Origin: Streptomyces sp. DI166
GTDB lineage: Bacteria; Actinomycetota; Actinomycetes; Streptomycetales; Streptomycetaceae
Direction of reading: 5' to 3'
NCBI RefSeq assembly: GCF_900091315.1
Contig: NZ_FLSP01000028.1
Coordinates: 1 to 64,000, forward strand
DNA length: 64,000 nt
The translations under genes and the position numbers were made by a program. The notes below the pieces were generated by a model. That model ran no database searches and was not told where the DNA came from. It saw nothing but the letters and a program-made list of their open reading frames with translations. Numbering within the stretch: position 1 is the first letter of the stretch; the number at the start of each line of letters is the position of its first letter. Below, one piece after another: positions 16,294 through 23,042 of the stretch.

Positions 16294-18807
16294 GTGACCC
16301 TCATCGATCAGCTGCCGCCGACCGCCGACCCCGACGCCCTCTACGAAGCCTTCGAGTCGTGGGCACAGGAGCGGGGGCTCACTCTCTACCCCCACCAGGA
16401 GGAGGCGCTGATCGAGGTGGTGTCCGGCGCGAATGTCATCGTGTCGACGCCCACGGGCTCCGGAAAGAGCATGATCGCGGCGGGCGCCCACTTCGCCGCG
16501 CTGGCCCGGGACGAGGTCACCTTCTACACGGCCCCCATCAAGGCACTGGTGTCGGAGAAGTTCTTCGAACTGTGCAAGCTGTTCGGCACCGAGAACGTCG
16601 GCATGCTCACCGGCGACGCCTCCGTCAACGCCGACGCCCCGGTCATCTGCTGCACCGCCGAGGTGCTGGCGTCGATCGCGCTGCGCGACGGCAAGCACGC
16701 CGACGTCGGCCAGGTCGTCATGGACGAGTTCCACTTCTACGCGGAGGCCGACCGGGGCTGGGCCTGGCAGATCCCCATCCTCGAACTGCCGCAGGCGCAG
16801 TTCGTCCTGATGTCGGCCACGCTCGGCGATGTCTCGATGTTCGAGAAGGACCTCACCCGGCGCACCGGCCGCCCCACCGCCGTTGTCCGCTCGGCCACCC
16901 GCCCGGTGCCGCTGTCCTACGAGTACCGTCTGACCCCGCTCACCGAGACGCTGACCGAACTGCTGGAGACCAAGCAGGCGCCGGTCTACATCGTGCACTT
17001 CACGCAGGCGCAGGCCGTGGAGCGGGCGCAGGCCCTGATGAGCATCAACATGTGCTCGCGCGAGGAGAAGGACCAGATCGCCGAGCTGATCGGCAACTTC
17101 CGCTTCACCACCAAGTTCGGCCGCAACCTGTCCCGTTACGTGCGGCACGGCATCGGTGTCCATCACGCGGGCATGCTGCCCAAGTACCGCCGTCTGGTGG
17201 AGAAGCTCGCGCAGGCCGGTCTGCTGAAGGTCATCTGCGGCACCGACACGCTGGGCGTGGGCGTCAACGTGCCCATCCGCACGGTCCTGTTCACGGCGCT
17301 GACCAAGTACGACGGCAGCCGTGTCCGCACGCTGCGCGCCCGTGAGTTCCACCAGATCGCGGGCCGGGCCGGACGGGCGGGCTTCGACACGGCGGGCTTC
17401 GTGGTCGCGCAGGCGCCCGAGCACGTCGTCGAGAACGAGAAGGCGCTCGCCAAGGCCGGCGACGACCCGAAGAAGCGGCGCAAGGTGGTCCGCAAGAAGG
17501 CGCCCGAGGGGTTCGTCGGCTGGACGGAGAACACCTTCGAGAAGCTGATCGCCTCCGAGCCGGAGCCGCTGACGTCCCGGTTCCGGGTCACCCACACCAT
17601 GCTGCTGTCGGTGATCGCCCGGCCCGGCAACGCCTTCGAGGCGATGCGGCATCTGCTGGAGGACAACCACGAGCCGCGCAAGCAGCAGCTCAGGCACATC
17701 CGGCGGGCCATCGCCATCTACCGCTCGCTGCTGGACGGCGGCATCGTGGAGAAGCTCGACGAGCCGGACGCCGAGGGCCGGATCGTGCGGCTGACCGTCG
17801 ACCTGCAGCAGGACTTCGCGCTGAACCAGCCGCTGTCCACCTTCGCGCTGGCCGCGTTCGAGCTGCTGGACCCGGAGTCGCCGTCCTACGCGCTGGACAT
17901 GGTGTCCGTCGTGGAGTCCACGCTGGACGATCCGCGGCAGATCCTGGTCGCCCAGCAGAACAAGGCCAAGGGCGAGGCCGTCGCCGCGATGAAGGCCGAC
18001 GGGGTGGAGTACGAGGAGCGCATGGAGCGCCTCCAGGACATCACCTACCCCAAGCCCCTGGAGGAGCTGCTCTTCAACGCGTACAACACGTACCGCAAGA
18101 GCCACCCCTGGGTCGGCGACCATCCGCTGTCGCCGAAGTCCGTGATCCGGGACATGTACGAACGGGCCATGTCCTTCACGGAGTTGGTGTCCTTCTACGA
18201 GCTGGCCCGTACCGAGGGCATCGTGCTGCGTTACCTGGCCAGCGCCTACAAGGCCCTGGACCACAACATCCCCGACGACCTGAAGTCCGAGGACCTGCAG
18301 GATCTGATCGAGTGGCTGGGCGAGATGGTCCGCCAGGTCGACTCCAGTCTGCTGGACGAGTGGGAGCAGCTCGCCAACCCGGAGGAGATGACCGCCGAGG
18401 AGGCCCAGGAGAAGGCCGACGAGGTCAAGCCGGTCACCACCAACGCGCGCGCCTTCCGGGTCCTGGTCCGCAACGCCCTCTTCCGCCGGGTCGAGCTGGC
18501 TGCCCTCGACCAGGTCGAGGAGCTGGGCGAGATGGACGCCGACGCGGGCTGGGACGCGGACGCCTGGGGCGAGGCGATGGACAAGTACTGGGACGAGTAC
18601 GACGACCTCGGCACCGGTCCCAACGCGCGCGGCCCGAAGCTGCTGATCATCGAGGAGGAGCCGGAGAACCGGCTGTGGCGGGTCCGGCAGATCTTCGACG
18701 ACCCCAACGGCGACCACGACTGGGGCATCAGCGCGGAGGTCGACCTGACGGCCTCCGACGCGGAGGGCCGCGCGGTGGTGCGGGTCACCGACGTGGGCCA
18801 GTTGTGA
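16294..18807 (+). CDS. DEAD/DEAH-box superfamily 2 helicase with DUF3516 domain
   Basis: An 837-residue Ski2/Mtr4-like helicase. Helicase motifs: Q-like region LTLYPHQEEALIEV, motif I STPTGSGKSM (about residues 50-59), motif II MDEFHFY, motif III LMSATLGD, motif IV-V HHAGMLPKYRR and DTLGVGVNVP, motif VI QIAGRAGRAGFD. The second half (about 400-837) is the DUF3516 region found in actinobacterial members. These are thought to unwind RNA or DNA in ribosome or RNA metabolism. GTG start. The thioesterase gene begins 20 bp after its stop, so the two are probably one operon. Confidence 0.9.
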   Translation: MTLIDQLPPTADPDALYEAFESWAQERGLTLYPHQEEALIEVVSGANVIVSTPTGSGKSMIAAGAHFAALARDEVTFYTAPIKALVSEKFFELCKLFGTENVGMLTGDASVNADAPVICCTAEVLASIALRDGKHADVGQVVMDEFHFYAEADRGWAWQIPILELPQAQFVLMSATLGDVSMFEKDLTRRTGRPTAVVRSATRPVPLSYEYRLTPLTETLTELLETKQAPVYIVHFTQAQAVERAQALMSINMCSREEKDQIAELIGNFRFTTKFGRNLSRYVRHGIGVHHAGMLPKYRRLVEKLAQAGLLKVICGTDTLGVGVNVPIRTVLFTALTKYDGSRVRTLRAREFHQIAGRAGRAGFDTAGFVVAQAPEHVVENEKALAKAGDDPKKRRKVVRKKAPEGFVGWTENTFEKLIASEPEPLTSRFRVTHTMLLSVIARPGNAFEAMRHLLEDNHEPRKQQLRHIRRAIAIYRSLLDGGIVEKLDEPDAEGRIVRLTVDLQQDFALNQPLSTFALAAFELLDPESPSYALDMVSVVESTLDDPRQILVAQQNKAKGEAVAAMKADGVEYEERMERLQDITYPKPLEELLFNAYNTYRKSHPWVGDHPLSPKSVIRDMYERAMSFTELVSFYELARTEGIVLRYLASAYKALDHNIPDDLKSEDLQDLIEWLGEMVRQVDSSLLDEWEQLANPEEMTAEEAQEKADEVKPVTTNARAFRVLVRNALFRRVELAALDQVEELGEMDADAGWDADAWGEAMDKYWDEYDDLGTGPNARGPKLLIIEEEPENRLWRVRQIFDDPNGDHDWGISAEVDLTASDAEGRAVVRVTDVGQL

Positions 18808-18826
18808 GCACGGGAGAATGCCAGAC

Positions 18827-19696
18827 ATGACGACGAATCCGGCCGAGAGGCTTGTCGACCTGCTCGACCTGGAGCAGATCGAGGTCAACATCTTCCGTGG
18901 CCGCAGCCCGAACGAGTCCTTGCAGCGGGTCTTCGGCGGCCAGGTGGCCGGCCAGGCGCTGGTCGCGGCGGGCCGGACCACGGACGGGGAACGGCCGGTG
19001 CACTCGCTGCACGCGTACTTCCTGCGCCCGGGCCGACCGGGGGTGCCGATCGTGTACCAGGTCGAACGGGTGCGGGACGGGCGGTCGTTCACGACCCGCC
19101 GGGTCACCGCCGTGCAGCAGGGCCGCACGATCTTCAATCTCACCGCCTCCTTTCACAAGCCTGAACAGGGGAGTTTCGAGCACCAGCTGCCGCCGGCCCG
19201 TGAGGTGCCGGACCCGGAGTCGCTGCCGACGGTCGTCGACGAGATCCGGGAGCATCTGGGCGCGCTGCCGGAGCAGTTGGAGCGGATGGCGCGCCGCCAG
19301 CCCTTCGACATCCGCTATGTGGACCGGCTGCGCTGGACTCCCGCGGACGTCAAGGACGCCGAGCCGCGCAGCGCGGTGTGGATGCGTGCCGTGGGTCCGC
19401 TCGGCGACGATCCGTGGGTGCACACCTGCGCGCTGACCTACGCCAGTGACATGACCCTCCTGGACGCCGTGCGCATCCCGGTGGAGCCGCTGTGGGGTCC
19501 GCGCGGTTTCGACATGGCGTCACTGGACCACGCGATGTGGTTCCACCGGCCGTTCCGCGCGGACGAGTGGTTCCTGTACGACCAGGAGTCGCCGATCGCC
19601 ACGGGCGGGCGCGGTCTGGCCCGCGGTCGGATCTACGACCGCGAGGGGCGGCTGCTGGTGTCGGTCGTCCAGGAGGGTCTGTTCCGGGCGTTGTAG
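18827..19696 (+). CDS. tesB: Acyl-CoA thioesterase II
   Basis: A 289-residue double-hotdog thioesterase that hydrolyses acyl-CoA to free acid and CoA. It has the TesB landmarks RVFGGQVAGQALVAAGRT (about residues 36-53), VHSLHAYFLRPG (oxyanion region), RSFTTRRVTAVQQGR, and the second-half LDHAMWFHRPFRADEWFLYD with its conserved Asp/His, ending GRIYDREGRLLVSVVQEGL. Start: ATG 18827 (MTTNPAERL) is spaced 9-10 bases from GGAG, better than ATG 18818. It follows the helicase gene by 20 bp. The stop codon lies inside the first unit of a 29-bp tandem repeat. Confidence 0.92.
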   Translation: MTTNPAERLVDLLDLEQIEVNIFRGRSPNESLQRVFGGQVAGQALVAAGRTTDGERPVHSLHAYFLRPGRPGVPIVYQVERVRDGRSFTTRRVTAVQQGRTIFNLTASFHKPEQGSFEHQLPPAREVPDPESLPTVVDEIREHLGALPEQLERMARRQPFDIRYVDRLRWTPADVKDAEPRSAVWMRAVGPLGDDPWVHTCALTYASDMTLLDAVRIPVEPLWGPRGFDMASLDHAMWFHRPFRADEWFLYDQESPIATGGRGLARGRIYDREGRLLVSVVQEGLFRAL

Positions 19697-19793
19697 ACCA
19701 CGGGGATCTGTTCCAGGGGCCGTAGACCACGGGGATCTGTTCCGGGCGCCGTAGACCGCGAGGGTCTGTTCCGGGCGTTGCAGATCAGCCGCT
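19678..19793. repeat. 29-bp tandem repeat, four copies, starting in the end of tesB
   Basis: Copies begin with TCTGTTCC at 19678, 19707, 19736 and 19765, an exact 29-bp period. The first copy encodes the last residues and stop codon of tesB; the others are diverged copies of it, including the TAGACC that contains the stop. GGTCT and AGACC within a unit can pair as a weak hairpin, so the array may also act in transcription termination. Confidence 0.9.
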
Positions 19794-19817
19794 TGCGCAG
19801 GTCATCCGCTTCTGCGG
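19782..19817. repeat. 17-bp imperfect duplication at the stop codon of the next gene
   Basis: AGATCAGCCGCTTGCGCAG (from 19782) resembles AGGTCATCCGCTTCTGCGG (from 19799), matching at 14 of 19 positions with a 17-bp period. The second copy contains the stop codon of the minus-strand hypothetical gene (19802-19804). Confidence 0.5.
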
Positions 19818-20677
19818 CGCAGCCAGCCGAACAGGCGGTGGGTCGGCCGGGGTTCGTCCGGTTCCGGGGCTGTCGGCCGCTGCGCGAGCGGCTTCGGTCG
19901 TGGTGCGGGCCGTTGGGTCCTGGCCTCGTCGACGGCCCGTGCCAGGTCGGCCCGCAGCCAGCCGATCTCGTCCGCGTGGTCCGCCGTCATGATCTGTTCG
20001 CAGATGCGGGCGGCCGGGGAGCCGGGTGCTCCGTGCGCGGGCGGACCGGGCCGGAAGCGGTTCAGGTGGGAGCGTTCGTAGGGATCGGGGACGATCTCCG
20101 CGATCTGCACCGGGTCGAGGAAGGCCGCGACGGCTCCGGCCTGCTGCCACGGGTCGTCGCTCTGGCGCAACAGGAAGCCCAGGTGGCGTCCGCGCCAGTT
20201 GCGGGCGCGCAGATCCAGGCCGCCGGCGAGCTGGTCGCGCAGGCCCTCGGGCGTGCGCGCCTTCAGCAGCGGGGTGTTCTTCTCGTCCGCCGCGAACTGC
20301 CGCAGCTCCTCGGCCAGATACATCCAGACGACGGCCCGGTAGCGGTTGAGGTAGAAGGACACGGGCACCACCAGACCGAGTCGGGCGAGGCGGGTGAAGC
20401 GGCCGGGCGGCACCTGCATCAGGTTGGCGCCCTCGGTGGTGCCGACGGTCCACACGCGGTCCAGCAGGGAGTCGGGGAATCCCTCCGCCGCGCGCAGCCG
20501 CTCGATCTCGTCGCGCGGGACCCGGCGGGTGCCGCCGCCTCCCTCGTCCGGCACCGTGCGGACGAGTCCGAGGTGGACGGCGAGGTCGAACTCGCGTCGC
20601 CGCAGCCCCAGTTCGCGGGCCGCGTGGCCGGGCGTGCAGGAGGTGCGGCGTGGCTGGGTGAGGGTGGATCCGGTCAT
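19802..20677 (-). CDS. Hypothetical actinomycete protein with HTH-like N-terminus (possibly DUF6397)
   Basis: A 291-residue soluble protein, probably of the Streptomyces DUF6397 group; that assignment is from memory of its layout and is uncertain. The N-terminal part (TPGHAARELGLRRREFDLAV) could form a MerR- or excisionase-like helix-turn-helix. The middle contains PPGRFTRLARLGLVVPVSFYLNRYRAVVW, which looks like a second DNA-binding or lipid-facing element, and YLAEELRQF. The C-terminus is basic and Pro-rich. No catalytic motif is seen. Start: ATG 20677 is preceded by GGGGG; GTG at 20704 in the same frame is an alternative. It lies 121 bp downstream of the conservon-associated roadblock gene on the same strand. 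Confidence 0.6.
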   Translation of the reverse strand: MTGSTLTQPRRTSCTPGHAARELGLRRREFDLAVHLGLVRTVPDEGGGGTRRVPRDEIERLRAAEGFPDSLLDRVWTVGTTEGANLMQVPPGRFTRLARLGLVVPVSFYLNRYRAVVWMYLAEELRQFAADEKNTPLLKARTPEGLRDQLAGGLDLRARNWRGRHLGFLLRQSDDPWQQAGAVAAFLDPVQIAEIVPDPYERSHLNRFRPGPPAHGAPGSPAARICEQIMTADHADEIGWLRADLARAVDEARTQRPAPRPKPLAQRPTAPEPDEPRPTHRLFGWLRRRSG

Positions 20678-20798
20678 GGTTGCCCCCGTGGCGTCGGTGC
20701 TCACGCTGTGTGCGTCAGCCGTGACAGAAAGGTAACCAATCCGCCGGATCTCGTGGCGGGCCTGTGGATAACTCTGCGAGGGAGCGGAAAACAGCAGG

Positions 20799-21212
20799 TC
20801 AGAACTCTTCCGGGGAATTTCCCCCAGGCTTGCGCGGATCCACTCCGAGGTGCTCGCCGACCCGGTTGACGAGCAGGGTCATCTCGTACCCGATCTGTCC
20901 GATGTCGGCCTCGGCGCCGCTGAGGACGCACAGGCAACTGCCGCTGCCGGCCGCGGTCACGAACAGCACGGCGTCGTCGAACTCGACCATCGTCTGACGC
21001 ACTCTGCCCGCGCCGAAGTGATGGCCGGACCCCTTCGCGAGGCTGTGCAGGCCCGAGGAGACCGCGGCCAGGTGCTCCGCGTCCTCCCGGCGCAGCCCGG
21101 TGCTCGCGCCCGTCACCAAGCCGTCGTTGGAGAGGACCAGTGCGTGCCGCACATGCTCCACCCGTTCCGTCAGGTCGTCCAGCAGCCAGCCCAGTCCCTG
21201 GTTCTGCGCCAT
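20799..21212 (-). CDS. Second roadblock/LC7 domain protein of the conservon region
   Basis: A 137-residue roadblock/LC7 protein, clearly paralogous to the CvnB at 22569-23042. Both share LDWLLDDL-type N-termini (here LGWLLDDLTERVEHVRHALV), LRREDAEHLAAVSSGLHSLA, HFGAGRVRQTMVEFDD and a C-terminal MTLLVNRVGEHLG. Roadblock proteins bind and regulate small GTPases. This copy lies downstream of cvnD on the same strand, separated by 152 bp, so it may have its own promoter. It could be a second effector for CvnD or the remnant of a second conservon. The charged C-terminal tail is unique to this copy. Confidence 0.88.
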   Translation of the reverse strand: MAQNQGLGWLLDDLTERVEHVRHALVLSNDGLVTGASTGLRREDAEHLAAVSSGLHSLAKGSGHHFGAGRVRQTMVEFDDAVLFVTAAGSGSCLCVLSGAEADIGQIGYEMTLLVNRVGEHLGVDPRKPGGNSPEEF

Positions 21213-21364
21213 GTCCCGTCTCCCCGTGCGACATCTCCCCCAGGCCGGGGGAGGATCCGCCCGCCAGCCTTCCGGACAAGTCGTGCCCAGAGCAAGGAGA
21301 ACGGGGCGAGCCACCGAAGTTGACCGAAGTCCCCGCATCCCGCGGCCGACGGGCGGATGCTGTG

Positions 21365-21961
21365 TCAGCCCACGGAGTCGAGCAGCCGGGCGGTGTGCAT
21401 GCGTCCGGCGTACTCGACGAGCCGGATGAGTACTTCCTTGCCCGAGTCGCGTTCCCTGGCGTCGCAGAGCACGACGGGTGTGCCCTTGTCGAGGTCGAGG
21501 GCCCGGGAGACGTCCTGGGCGCCGTAGGCGCGGGCGCCGGGGAAGCAGTTGACGGCCACCACGAAGGGGATGTGCCGGTGCTCGAAGTAGTCCACGGCCG
21601 GGAAGCAGTCCTCCAGGCGCCGGGTGTCGGCGAGTACGACCGCGCCGAGGGCTCCCTGGGACAGCTCGTCCCACAGGAACCAGAAGCGGTCCTGGCCGGG
21701 TGTGCCGAACAGGTAGAGGGAGAGGCCGGAGCGGATGGTGATGCGTCCGAAGTCCATGGCCACGGTGGTCGTGACCTTCTGGTCCACCCCGTCGGTGTCG
21801 TCCACCCACTGGCCGGCCTTGCTGAGCAGTTCCTCCGTGCGCAGCGGCTTGATCTCACTGACCGCGCCCACCAGGGTGGTCTTGCCCACGCCGAATCCAC
21901 CGGCGACCAGGATCTTCAACGCGAGGGCGGCCGTCTCGCCACCCAGGTCCTCGGAGGCCAT
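21365..21961 (-). CDS. cvnD: Conservon GTPase (CvnD-like, MglA/Rab-like small G protein)
   Basis: A 198-residue ATP/GTP-binding protein of the conservon D family. The P-loop is AGGFGVGKTTLVGAVSE (about residues 20-36), switch II region is LFGTPGQDRFWFLWDEL and a base-recognition-like segment is VVAVNCFPGA (about 134-143). CvnD proteins act like small GTPases with CvnA-C in membrane-associated heterotrimer-like signalling in Streptomyces. Normally cvnC and cvnD overlap. Here 171 bp separate them, and the N-terminus is complete, so the gap is real. Translation starts at ATG 21961. Confidence 0.9.
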   Translation of the reverse strand: MASEDLGGETAALALKILVAGGFGVGKTTLVGAVSEIKPLRTEELLSKAGQWVDDTDGVDQKVTTTVAMDFGRITIRSGLSLYLFGTPGQDRFWFLWDELSQGALGAVVLADTRRLEDCFPAVDYFEHRHIPFVVAVNCFPGARAYGAQDVSRALDLDKGTPVVLCDARERDSGKEVLIRLVEYAGRMHTARLLDSVG

Positions 21962-22132
21962 CGATCACTTCTCTCGGGAGTGCCGGCAACGGTCGGCGTC
22001 GTCGGGGGCGCGCCGCACGGCCACCTGACGTGTCCGTGCGACCGCTGTGCGTATGTGCGAAGTCTGCATGATGGCAACTGCGGCCTCTCCCCGGAGGGTT
22101 CGACTGCTTTTTGCCGGTTTCTGAACTGTCAT

Positions 22133-22546
22133 CTACAGCGCCCGCAACCCTTCGATCACTTCGCGCAGAATCCGTTCGTCAGGAAGCTGCGCGGGCGGGA
22201 CCGGACGGCTGACGGTGACGCAGCCCAGTTCGAGGAGGTCGCCGAGCAGTACCCGGACGACGCCGACCGGCAGATCGGCGCCCGCGGCGAGTTCGGCCAC
22301 CGACTGGGTCTCCGGGCGGCACAGATCGATCAGTGTGCGGTGCTCCGGTCCGAACGCCGCGTCGTCGACGGTGCCGAGCGTGCCCACGTCGAGGGTGACC
22401 AGCGCGATCAGGTCGAAGCGGACTCCGGTGGGTCCCGGCTTGGTGCGGCCGCCGGTCATGGCGTAGGGGCGGACGAGTGGTCCGGCCTCGTGGTCGTACC
22501 ACTGGATGCCCTGCTCGCGCGGGGCGCCCTTGAGGTCTTCGGTCAT
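22133..22546 (-). CDS. cvnC: Conservon DUF742 protein (CvnC)
   Basis: A 137-residue DUF742 protein. The diagnostic stretches are PLVRPYAMTGGRTKP (about residues 22-36), FDLIALVTLD, HRTLIDLCRPETQSVAELAA (a winged-helix-like segment), LPVGVVRVLLGDLLELG and LPDERILREVIEGLRAL at the end. CvnC is a standard member of the four-gene conservon and may bind DNA or bridge CvnB and CvnD. Start: ATG 22546 is chosen over an upstream in-frame start at 22630, which would run into cvnB. It follows cvnB by 22 bp. Confidence 0.9.
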   Translation of the reverse strand: MTEDLKGAPREQGIQWYDHEAGPLVRPYAMTGGRTKPGPTGVRFDLIALVTLDVGTLGTVDDAAFGPEHRTLIDLCRPETQSVAELAAGADLPVGVVRVLLGDLLELGCVTVSRPVPPAQLPDERILREVIEGLRAL

Positions 22547-22568
22547 GGTTGAGGTCCGTCTTCTCGGC

Positions 22569-23042
22569 TCAGCCCGCCGCGGGCGGCCGCGCGGTGACCC
22601 GCGGCGGGGCGTAGAAGTGCTCGCCGACACGTTTCACCAGACGGGCCATCTCGTAGGCCACGAGCCCGATGTCGGCGGTCACTGCGGTGAGGACGGCCAG
22701 GCAGGAACCGTCACCGGCGGCGGCCACGAACAGGAAGCCGTCGTCCATCTCCACCATCGTCTGGCGCACCCCGCCGGCCCCGAAGTGCCGTCCCGCGCCC
22801 TTGGCGAGGCTGTGGAAGCCGGAGGCGACCGCCGCGAGATGCTCGGCGTCCTCGCGGCGCAGGTCGCTGGACGCGCCCACGGCGAGCCCGTCGTTGGAGA
22901 GCACCACCGCGTGGCGCACCTCGTGCACGCGCAGGACCAGGTCGTCCAGCAGCCAGTCGAGTTCACCGGACCTCCCCCACTCTCGGCTTCGCTCGCGCGG
23001 GGGGACCCCCACGCCGTCCCTCATGCCGGGGTCCTGGGTCAT
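22569..23042 (-). CDS. cvnB: Conservon roadblock/LC7 protein (CvnB)
   Basis: A 157-residue roadblock/LC7 domain protein. After a charged 25-residue N-terminal extension come LDWLLDDLVLRVHEVRHAVV, LRREDAEHLAAVASGFHSLA, HFGAGGVRQTMVEMDDGFLF and MARLVKRVGEHFYAPPR. CvnB is expected to bridge the CvnA kinase-like sensor and the CvnD GTPase. Its ATG overlaps the cvnA stop codon (ATGA), which implies coupled translation. A close paralogue lies at 20799-21212 downstream of cvnD. Confidence 0.92.
   Translation of the reverse strand: MTQDPGMRDGVGVPPRERSREWGRSGELDWLLDDLVLRVHEVRHAVVLSNDGLAVGASSDLRREDAEHLAAVASGFHSLAKGAGRHFGAGGVRQTMVEMDDGFLFVAAAGDGSCLAVLTAVTADIGLVAYEMARLVKRVGEHFYAPPRVTARPPAAG

Noticed and set aside
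11269..19143. A very long minus-strand open frame of over 2600 codons
   Set aside because: It lies antisense to several well-supported genes and has low-complexity, Arg/Gly/His-rich translation; it is a by-product of high GC content.
19678..19793. Possible CRISPR array, because of regular 29-bp repeats
   Set aside because: The units abut directly with no spacers and include the end of tesB.
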